This document shows, piece after piece, positions 5,681-12,704 of a stretch of DNA of 15,218 nucleotides. The translations under genes were made by a program, and so were the position numbers. Source of the stretch: UBA830 sp002295635. Lineage in GTDB: Bacteria > Pseudomonadota > Alphaproteobacteria > MPNO01 > UBA830. The stretch is from contig DBHK01000004.1 of NCBI GenBank assembly GCA_002295635.1, forward strand, positions 1 through 15,218, given 5' to 3'. The notes under the pieces were generated by a model, which saw only the letters and a program-made list of their open reading frames with translations, did no database searches and was not told where the DNA came from. Position 1 is the first letter of the stretch, and every line of letters starts with the position of its first letter.

Positions 5681-7180
5681 TCACCGAAGAACAAATGGAT
5701 TTGGCGCATCGGCATTCGATGTTTCGATCCAAACAGATTTGTGCTGTAGGTACTCCTTTATCATTTCCTGTCCGCTCTCACGACCTATGCCAGACTTTTT
5801 ATACCCGCCGAAAGGAGAGAGATAGCTGACTGCCCTATAAGTGTTTACCCACACAGTCCCGGCCCGCAGCCTCTCGGCCATTGTAATCGCTCTACCTATA
5901 TTCTGGGTCCATACACCTGCTGCAAGTCCATAAATAACATCGTTGCCGATATTCACAGCATCGTCTTCATCTTCAAACGGAATAATCGAGAGAACCGGAC
6001 CAAAAACTTCCTCTTGAGCAATTCGCATATTGTTTTTGACGCCGGTAAAAATTGTCGGCTCTACAAACCAGCCTTCCCCGATTTCCGGGCCAGATGGCGT
6101 GCCTCCTCCAAGCACTACCTCCGCACCTTCACCTCTCGCCACATTTATGTAGTCTAGAATTTTTTCATATTGGGGAATATTTGTAACCGGTCCGACTTGC
6201 GTTTCAAAGCTGGACGGATCACCGATTTTCGCTGAACTACCAAGTTCAACTAACTTCTGCACAAACTCATCATGAATAGATTTCTGAACGAGCAAACGTG
6301 AACCAGCGATACAGGTTTGGCCCGTCGCCGCAAAAATCCCTGATATTACACCCTTTACAGCATTATCGAGATGCGCATCAGCAAATACGATGTTTGGTGA
6401 TTTACCACCAAGTTCCATGGTAACCTTCTTCATGTGCTTCGCCGCTTGAGCGTAAATCGCAGAGCCTGTGACATCCGACCCGGTGAAAGCTACTTTCACC
6501 ACCTTAGGGTGATCTACCAAAGGACTTCCTGCCTCTGCACCGAACCCGGTAACTACATTTATCACACCAGGCGGAAATACCTGCTCTGCGATTTTCATAA
6601 ACTCCAGCGTGGAAGCAGAGGTATACTCGGACGGCTTTATTACCGCGGTATTTCCAGCCGCTAGAAGAGGTGCCAACTTCCAAGCGAGTAGAAGGAGTGG
6701 CGAGTTCCAAGGAACTATACATGCGCAAACTCCCAGTGGTTCCCATACCGTATAGTTGAAATGACCAGCCTTATCGATGGGGATCACGGACCCTTCAATT
6801 TTGTCGCAGAGCCCAGCGTAATAATAATACCATTGGGTCAGGTATTTACACTGTGCACTCATCTCTGCAATCAACTTGCCGTTATCACGCACCTCTATCT
6901 CAGCGAGTTCTTCCGCGTTTTCCGTAATCAAATCCGCGAATTTGCGGATCATGTGACCACGCGCCGTAGCGGTGAGTCTCGGCCATTCGCCTTCGTTGAA
7001 CGCTTTGTCAGCTGCCTCGACGGCTCGTTCAACATCTTTCGCGTTGCCTCTCGGCAGCAATGCCCAAGGCCGAGCGGTATATGGATTGAAGGACTCAAAC
7101 GTCTCAGCTGACTCGGAGCTGACCCATTCTCCACCAATGAACATTTTATACTTGGTAAGCGCTTCAACACCGGAATCCAT
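5681..7180 (-). CDS. NAD(P)-dependent aldehyde dehydrogenase
   Basis: The product is 499 aa, the standard length. ATG 7180 follows AAGGAAGT 6 nt upstream. All catalytic parts are visible: IVPWNSP with Asn159, IKPSE with Lys182, FTGSDVTG (232-239), ELGGKSPNIVF with Glu256, and GQTCIAGSR with the nucleophile Cys290. EEVFGPVLS and SPFGGYKKSGIGRE complete the fold. It is a broad-class ALDH that oxidises an aldehyde to the free acid; the substrate cannot be fixed by motif. It lies between a 2-oxoacid decarboxylase pair, whose product would be an aldehyde, and a furoate-type operon, whose substrate could come from furfural. Both fits are inferences. About 350 nt separate it from the decarboxylase gene, so it probably has its own promoter, with an inverted repeat (7207-7225) near its start. 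Confidence 0.93.
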   Translation of the reverse strand: MDSGVEALTKYKMFIGGEWVSSESAETFESFNPYTARPWALLPRGNAKDVERAVEAADKAFNEGEWPRLTATARGHMIRKFADLITENAEELAEIEVRDNGKLIAEMSAQCKYLTQWYYYYAGLCDKIEGSVIPIDKAGHFNYTVWEPLGVCACIVPWNSPLLLLAWKLAPLLAAGNTAVIKPSEYTSASTLEFMKIAEQVFPPGVINVVTGFGAEAGSPLVDHPKVVKVAFTGSDVTGSAIYAQAAKHMKKVTMELGGKSPNIVFADAHLDNAVKGVISGIFAATGQTCIAGSRLLVQKSIHDEFVQKLVELGSSAKIGDPSSFETQVGPVTNIPQYEKILDYINVARGEGAEVVLGGGTPSGPEIGEGWFVEPTIFTGVKNNMRIAQEEVFGPVLSIIPFEDEDDAVNIGNDVIYGLAAGVWTQNIGRAITMAERLRAGTVWVNTYRAVSYLSPFGGYKKSGIGRESGQEMIKEYLQHKSVWIETSNADAPNPFVLR

Positions 7181-7206
7181 GACGTTACTTCCTTTTTAAT
7201 CGAATA

Positions 7207-7225
7207 ATACCCCCAAAGAGGGTAT
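7207..7225. promoter_or_regulatory. Inverted repeat upstream of the aldehyde dehydrogenase
   Basis: ATACCC (7207-7212) and GGGTAT (7220-7225) are exact inverted copies around a 7-nt centre. They lie 27-45 nt upstream of the ATG and just before its Shine-Dalgarno. It may be an operator or a hairpin in the 5' untranslated region. Confidence 0.35.
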
Positions 7226-7528
7226 CCGATGGCGATGTATTTGGGCAATAATACCGATTCAAAATTGGAAAAACCGGGAGCCCGTTTAGCTGAGATATCC
7301 TTTAATCAATAATCAAACAATAAATTCTCGATATTATTGGCCAAAAGTTAAATTGACCTTCTTTTATCAGCGCAATAGATCTTAGCGAAGCGCATTCAAG
7401 GGTCCTTATTCATCTAAGCCATCCAGCTGGCCATGAAACAGAGCAATAGAAATAAAGCCCGCGGCGAGGCAAACAAGCGTCATGTTATCAAGGACATAGA
7501 GATCAATCACTTCGAACTATTGGTATTC
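7226..7528. other. Intergenic region between aldehyde dehydrogenase and decarboxylase genes
   Basis: These 303 bases are A/T-rich toward 7260-7390. Short plus-strand reading frames here have no recognisable product and run antisense into the next gene. A weak minus-strand stem at 7457-7470 (GCCT/GGGC with T-G) followed by TTTATTTC could end the decarboxylase transcript, but it is too short to call. I found no convincing -35/-10 pair for the aldehyde dehydrogenase. Confidence 0.5.
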
Positions 7529-8128
7529 TTAATCGAACGCCCTTGCTCCCAAAACCGATTCCCGAAAGCGACTGCGGATCGCCGTACCATCCCTCATCGG
7601 CAACACCATCGGCACATAGTCTGTGTTGACTTTTATAGCCACGAATACCGGACCCTCGGTTTCGTAAAGATGGGGAATAGACGCCTTCAAGTCTTTCTTC
7701 GTCCAAGCTGTGTGTGTCAGTGCGAATCCAGCACCAGCGGCTATCTGAGCAAGATCGACACCGTGGCCTGTATGTGTTTCCTGCATACCGGTCTCGCCAT
7801 ATCGCTGGTTATCGATGATACACACCGCCAAATTGGATGGTCCAGCGACTGCAATCGTCGCAAGGCTACCAATACCCATCAGCATTTCTCCGTCACCAGT
7901 CAAAATAACTACCCGACGATTAGGTTGAGCTCTCGCCAATCCTAAACCCGTAGCCGCCGCGCCACCCATACCACCCCAAAGATAAAAATTATTGGGATGA
8001 TCACCGGCTGCCGCGGCGTCCCAGGTTGTCGACCCAAGCCCTGTTACAACCAGCGCGTCTCCACGCTCGCGCATAATTTGCGATACGACAACACGACGGT
8101 TTAGGATAATTTTATTTTCTTTTGACAT
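7529..8128 (-). CDS. Thiamine-diphosphate 2-oxoacid decarboxylase, beta subunit (ComE-like)
   Basis: The product is 199 aa. The start is ATG 8128, overlapping the stop of the upstream gene as TAATG, which implies translational coupling. An in-frame TTG 12 nt earlier (8140) is less likely. The protein is a stand-alone C-terminal ThDP-binding domain: YLWGGMGGAAATGLGLA (49-65), then the Mg-ThDP motif GDGEMLMGIGS starting at residue 78 and ending at IIDN (Asn107). Split enzymes of this kind include sulfopyruvate decarboxylase ComDE and phosphonopyruvate decarboxylase relatives, which turn a 2-oxoacid into an aldehyde plus CO2. It needs the alpha subunit encoded immediately upstream. The substrate is not determined here. 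Confidence 0.9.
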   Translation of the reverse strand: MSKENKIILNRRVVVSQIMRERGDALVVTGLGSTTWDAAAAGDHPNNFYLWGGMGGAAATGLGLARAQPNRRVVILTGDGEMLMGIGSLATIAVAGPSNLAVCIIDNQRYGETGMQETHTGHGVDLAQIAAGAGFALTHTAWTKKDLKASIPHLYETEGPVFVAIKVNTDYVPMVLPMRDGTAIRSRFRESVLGARAFD

Positions 8129-8658
8129 TATTTCCGCCAATCCTTGAAGCCAATGACTTTCTGGCCGATTAACACAGCAACTGGCCTGTATGAATTAAAC
8201 GCAATCTGTGAAGCGGCGTAGACAGTCTCCGCCAATTCATCGGCATCCTCTACGTGATAGACGATCATACCCGCGTCCTCCAGTGCCTTGGACGTTCCTT
8301 GCCCCATCGGTATTTGCCACGGATTGAATTCGCCCCACTCGCCTCGCATTGTAACCAGCATCAGTAATGGTGACCGGGTTTCATTAATTATCGAAAGCAT
8401 GTTTATACAATTACCAACGCCAGAAGATTGCATTAGCAAGGCACTCCGTTCACCGCCGAGCCATGCACCAAGCGAGAGGGCTATGCCCTCCTCCTCGGTA
8501 GTCAGACGGGTTGTTTTTATGCGGTTATCCGCAAGGCAAGCTTTGATCAAATGCGCATGTCCTGCATCAGGAACATACGAAACTTGTACGATATCAGCGT
8601 CCTTCAGCACTTCAAATATCTGAGCAGGCCATTCCGTGGCCTTCTTTCTCTTAGTCAT
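8128..8658 (-). CDS. Thiamine-diphosphate 2-oxoacid decarboxylase, alpha subunit (ComD-like)
   Basis: The product is 176 aa, the N-terminal pyrimidine-binding domain of a ThDP enzyme. SYVPDAGHAHLI (27-38) and TTEEEGIALSLGAWLGGE (53-70) contain the Glu expected to activate the cofactor. LLMQSSGVGNCINMLS (74-89) and LVTMRGEWGEFNPWQIPMG follow the ComD/phosphonopyruvate decarboxylase pattern closely. With the beta subunit it should form an alpha/beta enzyme active in the cytoplasm. ATG 8658 is the first start in frame and has no clear Shine-Dalgarno. It begins a two-gene unit. Direct repeats CCGAGTAC lie 39 and 62 nt upstream and a 12-bp palindrome about 100 nt upstream, so regulation at this promoter is likely. 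Confidence 0.9.
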   Translation of the reverse strand: MTKRKKATEWPAQIFEVLKDADIVQVSYVPDAGHAHLIKACLADNRIKTTRLTTEEEGIALSLGAWLGGERSALLMQSSGVGNCINMLSIINETRSPLLMLVTMRGEWGEFNPWQIPMGQGTSKALEDAGMIVYHVEDADELAETVYAASQIAFNSYRPVAVLIGQKVIGFKDWRK

Positions 8659-8696
8659 AAAAATCGCATGTCCAAGTAAGAGGATTAAGACGTCGC

Positions 8697-8739
8697 CCGA
8701 GTACGAGTTGATTTATTATCCGAGTACCAATTCCAGTAC
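8697..8739. repeat. Short direct repeats CCGAGTAC upstream of the ComD-like gene
   Basis: Two exact CCGAGTAC copies start 23 bp apart (8697 and 8720), with a partial third (CCAGTAC, 8733-8739). The 23-bp spacing is about two helical turns, as for half-sites of a regulator binding one face of DNA. The function is inferred. Confidence 0.4.
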
Positions 8740-8758
8740 AATCACTGCCTTAAAATAG

Positions 8759-8770
8759 AGAACCGGTTCT
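8759..8770. promoter_or_regulatory. 12-bp perfect palindrome AGAACCGGTTCT
   Basis: This is a perfect dyad with a central CCGG, 101-112 nt upstream of the ComD-like start. Short C/G-centred dyads of this type are used by LacI-like and other dimeric regulators. No regulator gene is in the window. Confidence 0.35.
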
Positions 8771-8880
8771 GACTCAAGCTCGTATTTATAGATTTTAATT
8801 TATCTCTGCCCCCGCAAAGCCGAATACAATGGTAGTTATAAAAATTCATAGTATCGGCCTAGGGTAAACTCTCAAGGTAC

Positions 8881-8900
8881 AAAAAAGGTGCGGCAAGCAC
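8881..8900 (-). terminator. Weak terminator of the hmf-like operon
   Basis: On the minus strand, GTGC-TTGCC-GCAC (8888-8900) is followed by CTTTTTT. The stem is only 4 bp, extendable with a bulge to AAGTGC/GCACCTT. It lies about 70 nt past the crotonase stop, where the operon should end. Confidence 0.4.
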
Positions 8901-8969
8901 TTATTACCCCTTATGATCTGGAAACAAATTGTAGTGCCAGACGCACAAACGGCAGGAATTTACCATTTT

Positions 8970-9785
8970 CTACTCGCCCTTGAATTCTGCTTTTCGGCGC
9001 TCCGAAAATGCTGCAATTCCCTCCGAATAATCGTGAGTCCATCTCAGTTTCTCGTATGAATGACCCTCGACTTCGAGTGAGGTTTTAAGAGGTGAATCAT
9101 ATGCGGAGTTTAATACCTTCTTCAGAGAGGACAGGGCAATCGGCGAGAGAGAATTTAACTTGGCCGCATAATCTTCAACCATCTCCTGTAAACCACCTAT
9201 GTCCTCCGCAACGTCCGTCAGCAGACCCCAGTCATGTGCCCTCGGCGCTGACACCCTTGTACCAAGCATCACCATATCCTTTGCCCGCGTCAGACCGGCT
9301 ATACGCGCTACGCGCACACTTCCTCCAGATCCCGGCATCTGCCCAAGAGAACTTTCTGGCAACCCGATTAGGGTATCCTTGGTCGCAAACCGGAAGTCAC
9401 AGGCCATCGCGAGTTCAAATCCTACGCCAAATGCATATTTTTCCATCGCAACGATCACGGGTTTATCCGCTCGCTCCGGGGCTCCAATATTCCAGTGAAG
9501 GTCTGACATTTTATTCTTTGGTATATCCGGAAAAGCTTTTACGTCACCCCCAGAGGTATAAACGCCGTTCGCTCCCTTGATGACGATTACCCCAATGTCA
9601 TCATCTTCGTCCATCTCCTCGATAATCGCCCGGATCTGCTGGCGACCGATGTACGACACAATGTTTAGCGGCTGGCGATCAAGAATTAGGTATCCGATGC
9701 GTTTTTCTGCATCAACGTCAATGCGAATCCCATCAAGGTTTTCAAGAACGGAGGCCCGCTGATGCGCATAATTTTTTTCAACCAA
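8970..9785 (-). CDS. hmfE: Crotonase-family hydratase/hydrolase, probable HmfE (2-oxoglutaroyl-CoA hydrolase)
   Basis: The product is 271 aa from TTG 9785. GGGAGAG lies 4 nt upstream and no in-frame ATG exists until residue 58, so TTG is well supported. This is an enoyl-CoA hydratase/isomerase fold: oxyanion-hole segment SGGDVKAF (78-85), GVGFELAMACDFRFA with Glu124, and LPESSLGQMPGSGGSVRVARI with Glu144, so both acid residues of true crotonases are kept. A long N-terminal extension precedes the core. It is the last gene of the five-gene operon, 14 nt after the acyl-CoA synthetase. In the hmfABCDE furoate pathway the last gene is a crotonase-family protein handling ring opening and hydrolysis of the hydroxylated furoyl-CoA to 2-oxoglutarate. 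The family is certain. The furoate role rests on gene order, and a ring-cleaving hydratase for another aryl-CoA is the main alternative. Confidence 0.75.
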   Translation of the reverse strand: MVEKNYAHQRASVLENLDGIRIDVDAEKRIGYLILDRQPLNIVSYIGRQQIRAIIEEMDEDDDIGVIVIKGANGVYTSGGDVKAFPDIPKNKMSDLHWNIGAPERADKPVIVAMEKYAFGVGFELAMACDFRFATKDTLIGLPESSLGQMPGSGGSVRVARIAGLTRAKDMVMLGTRVSAPRAHDWGLLTDVAEDIGGLQEMVEDYAAKLNSLSPIALSSLKKVLNSAYDSPLKTSLEVEGHSYEKLRWTHDYSEGIAAFSERRKAEFKGE

Positions 9786-9799
9786 TTTTCTCTCCCGGG

Positions 9800-11344
9800 T
9801 TAGAGCGTACTGTTAAATTTATCGTTCAATTCATAATCGCCGTCGCGAAGGAACCGGCGCAAAAGTTTTCCAGCGGCAGATCGCGGAATACGTTTGACAA
9901 AAACATAGGCGCGGGGCCTTTTAAAACGAGTTAAGCTGCTATCAAGGCACCAAGCGTCGAGGGTTTCTGCAGAACACTCGGGCGATGCCGGCTCCACAAA
10001 TGCAACGACACGGGACCCCATACGGTCATCCGGCATACCTATGACCGCCACTTGTTTTACAAGCGGTGATTTTGCAAGAACGTCTTCGACTTCCTCAGGA
10101 TATATATTTTCCCCGCCGGAAATCACCATATCGTCGACACGACCAACCAGATAAAGTTCGCCGTCTTGATCAAAATAACCGAGATCACCCGTGAAATACC
10201 AGCCTTCGCGAATGGATTTCGCATCCGCATCTGGCCGTTTCCAATAGCCAGAAAATGCTTCCATTCCCTCCATCGGCGCTATTATCTCTCCTGACTGCCC
10301 ATCAGGAATAATTTCATTGGGCCCTCCTTGACCGCTAGGATCCGGCATCACAATCCGCAAAATTTGTCCAATCCCTGCCCGCCCCGCGCAGCCCGGTTTT
10401 TCCGCCACATGGTCACAGACTGCAAAACAAAATATTTCGCTGGATCCATAAAAATTAATAAAATGGCGCGGATTAAACTCCTCGACACATCGGGCTGTCA
10501 GCGCCGATGTCATTGCCATACCAGCGTATCCGATATTTTTTGATGATGAGAGATCGTATTCTTTTCGTTTAGGATGATGAAGCATGTCATGGAACATGGT
10601 CGGCACAAGGAATAACGTATCTATCTTTTCACCCTGAATTAGTCGCATCGCTGTCTCTGCATCCCATGATGGCAAACAGACCAATTTACTGTTTAGCAGC
10701 ATACACATCAGCATCGATCGAATACCCATCGTATGAAACATAGGCATTACGCCAAGAGTCGATTCACCATGTCGGTAGTAAAGCTGCGCTACGCAATGGG
10801 TGGCAGCAAGTCGTTCAGCACGATGTGTTCTAGGCACGCCCTTCGGCCGCCCTGTAGTACCGGACGTGTAGAGCATTAGGCAGATTTCGTTTTCGTCTAC
10901 CTTTGACGGCCCATTAAGAGGCTCAGCATTTTTGAGAATGTGGAAACCATTATTATCAATATCGTATGTTTTAATCCCAGCTATGCCCGTTTGTTCGAGC
11001 GAAGTTATAACAGCCTCCCGCGACCTTGCCTCAAACGCTACCGCAACGGCCTCAGCGTCATCCAGAACGTATCCAACCTCTTCACTATTGGCGCGCCAAT
11101 TAAATGGCGTAAAGATAGCTCCGAGCATTTGGCATGCCCAATAGAGTGTAGCGGTCTCGTATCGGTTGGACAGAACTGCGACAAAATGATCACCTGATTT
11201 CAGACCCTGCAATTCAAGACCACCAGCAACGGCAAGAATTTCACGATACCAATCGCAATAGCTCCGGCGCACCTCTCCATCAACAACCGCCTCAGCCGAT
11301 TCCTCTCGTAATGTTTGGCGATAAAAAGCCTCACCCAGGTTCAT
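9800..11344 (-). CDS. hmfD: AMP-forming acyl-CoA synthetase, probable 2-furoate-CoA ligase HmfD
   Basis: The product is 514 aa, typical of the ANL superfamily. Motifs in order are the P-loop YTSGTTGRPKG (159-169), FYGSSE, GWYFTGDLGYFDQDGELYLVGR, DDMVISGGENIYPEEVEDVL, and the C-terminal PRSAAGKLLRR with the catalytic Lys493. It activates a carboxylic acid to an acyl-AMP and then the CoA thioester in the cytoplasm. Its ATG overlaps the TGA of the 2Fe-2S subunit gene (ATGA), so the two are translationally coupled. Placement between a molybdenum hydroxylase and a crotonase matches hmfD. Sequence motifs alone would also allow a benzoate-, nicotinate- or short fatty-acid ligase. Confidence 0.75.
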   Translation of the reverse strand: MNLGEAFYRQTLREESAEAVVDGEVRRSYCDWYREILAVAGGLELQGLKSGDHFVAVLSNRYETATLYWACQMLGAIFTPFNWRANSEEVGYVLDDAEAVAVAFEARSREAVITSLEQTGIAGIKTYDIDNNGFHILKNAEPLNGPSKVDENEICLMLYTSGTTGRPKGVPRTHRAERLAATHCVAQLYYRHGESTLGVMPMFHTMGIRSMLMCMLLNSKLVCLPSWDAETAMRLIQGEKIDTLFLVPTMFHDMLHHPKRKEYDLSSSKNIGYAGMAMTSALTARCVEEFNPRHFINFYGSSEIFCFAVCDHVAEKPGCAGRAGIGQILRIVMPDPSGQGGPNEIIPDGQSGEIIAPMEGMEAFSGYWKRPDADAKSIREGWYFTGDLGYFDQDGELYLVGRVDDMVISGGENIYPEEVEDVLAKSPLVKQVAVIGMPDDRMGSRVVAFVEPASPECSAETLDAWCLDSSLTRFKRPRAYVFVKRIPRSAAGKLLRRFLRDGDYELNDKFNSTL

Positions 11345-11826
11345 TTTTCGCTAGCCTGTAATATGGCTCGCACAATTTGCTCGTACCCCGTACATCGGCA
11401 AATGTGTCCCGACAACATGTCACGAACTTCATCACGTGTCGGATTCGAATTTTCCTGAAGAAATTTGGTTGCCGACATTAAAATTCCCGCTGTACAAAAC
11501 CCGCATTGTAGCGCACCATTTTCGTTGAACGCTTTTTGCAGGCTATTCAGCATTCCATCCGGATCAGCGAGGCCCTCCACCGTAATAAGTTCCATTCCAT
11601 CGCACTGCACCGCATACCGTAGGCAACTGCGGGTAGCCACGTTATCAATGATGATAGTGCAAGCGCCGCAGACACCATGCTCACAGCCAACGTGAGTACC
11701 GTACATCCCAAGTTCGTGGCGTAGAAAGTCGGTCAGTAATAGCCTCGGTTCGGCGAACCCAGAGAGCTCTTTGCCGTTGATAGTCACGGTCACGCGTTGT
11801 TTTTGATTGGCTTTGATACGCAGCAT
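11341..11826 (-). CDS. hmfC: Molybdenum hydroxylase 2Fe-2S subunit, probable HmfC
   Basis: The product is 161 aa. Start ATG 11826 overlaps the preceding stop as TGATG. An adjacent TTG at 11829 is less likely. The plant-type ferredoxin cluster is bound by Cys48, Cys53, Cys56 and Cys68 (GCEHGVCGAC...CLR). The second, helical 2Fe-2S cluster is bound by Cys108, Cys111, Cys143 and Cys145 (CGFC...CRC). Together they carry electrons from the molybdenum site to FAD. This is the small subunit of a three-part xanthine oxidase-family enzyme, all eight ligands intact. It ends in an ATGA overlap with the ligase gene. Confidence 0.85.
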   Translation of the reverse strand: MLRIKANQKQRVTVTINGKELSGFAEPRLLLTDFLRHELGMYGTHVGCEHGVCGACTIIIDNVATRSCLRYAVQCDGMELITVEGLADPDGMLNSLQKAFNENGALQCGFCTAGILMSATKFLQENSNPTRDEVRDMLSGHICRCTGYEQIVRAILQASEK

Positions 11827-12704
11827 CAATTTGCCTTGCGATCTTTGGTGGCGTCTTCAAAGGCAGCGGAAAGTGCGCGAGCACCCAATACGCGAACCAA
11901 CTGACGCCGATAATCAACATTTGCCTGCAGGTCGACTACCGGGTCAACAACACCGGCAACAGTCTCCGCAATACACTTTGCTGTTTTTTTGGTCGCCGGT
12001 TCGCCGATAAATGTAGCCGTCTCGGCGACGATGGGCCGATCCTCTACCCCGCCAAGCCCGAGTGAAAGATCAGTGATTCTACCATCATTTTCAACCGTCA
12101 CCTGCGCCGCCACCGCAGTGATGGCAAAATCCCCATGGCGCTGTGCGAGTTCCTCAAATCCGTATCCCATTTTTTCGCGCCGCGCCGGCCAGATCAGCTC
12201 AGTAACCATCTCGTCAGCTTTCCGATCAGTCGTTAAGAGGCCATGGAAAAACTCCCTCGCGGGTACATTACGGTTTCCTCGTGGAGACGTAAGTTTTACT
12301 GCACCCCCCAGCGTAACTAGCGTCAGTGGGACCTCTGCGCTCGGATCGGCATGCGCAACTGATCCACCAAGCGTCCCACGGGACCGTGTTTGGTAGTGTC
12401 CGGCCCAAGGCAAAGCTCTAGCTAGAAGCGGTACACCTGAAATTATACTTGGGCTACTCATCGCAACCGCCTGCCTCACTAAAGCCCCGGTGGTCGCAGT
12501 CGCATCACTGATCTTTATTTCGGAAAGTTCATTCAATTGGTTAATATCTATCACCGCGACTGGACGCACGAGGCGCATATTAAGCATCGCGCCAAGCGAT
12601 AGACCGCCAGAAATTATACTAGCGTCTCCGCCAAACTCGGCAAGCAACTCCATCGCTTCTTCCAATGTGTCAGGTCGGCAGTATTCAAAGGCGACGGGTT
12701 TCAT
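11826..12704 (-). CDS. hmfB: Molybdenum hydroxylase FAD subunit, probable HmfB
   Basis: The product is 292 aa, normal for CoxM-type medium subunits. The two FAD-pyrophosphate motifs are present: SGGLSLGAMLNMRL (32-45) and RGTLGGSVAHADPSAE (109-124). The C-terminal CO_deh_flav_C-type domain runs to the end (YRRQLVRVLGARALSAAFE). It passes electrons from the 2Fe-2S clusters to an acceptor. The ATG overlaps the large-subunit TGA (ATGA). A medium-to-small order after the large subunit matches hmfA-hmfB-hmfC. Confidence 0.85.
   Translation of the reverse strand: MKPVAFEYCRPDTLEEAMELLAEFGGDASIISGGLSLGAMLNMRLVRPVAVIDINQLNELSEIKISDATATTGALVRQAVAMSSPSIISGVPLLARALPWAGHYQTRSRGTLGGSVAHADPSAEVPLTLVTLGGAVKLTSPRGNRNVPAREFFHGLLTTDRKADEMVTELIWPARREKMGYGFEELAQRHGDFAITAVAAQVTVENDGRITDLSLGLGGVEDRPIVAETATFIGEPATKKTAKCIAETVAGVVDPVVDLQANVDYRRQLVRVLGARALSAAFEDATKDRKAN

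Larger units (their letters stand above)
8659..8969. other. Intergenic region upstream of the ComD-like gene
   Basis: These 311 bases separate the five-gene operon from the decarboxylase pair. No protein gene is supported. They contain direct repeats CCGAGTAC at 8697-8704 and 8720-8727 with a related CCAGTAC at 8733-8739, the palindrome at 8759-8770, and a weak minus-strand terminator near 8881-8900. A/T-rich DNA at 8780-8810 could hold the promoter, but no clear hexamers were found. Confidence 0.55.

Noticed and set aside
7457..7470. Intrinsic terminator after the ComE-like gene
   Set aside because: The stem is only 4 bp with a G-T pair, and the T stretch is interrupted.
7433..7945. 170-codon plus-strand frame
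   Set aside because: It is mostly antisense to the ComE-like gene, and its first part has no recognisable domain or ribosome binding site.
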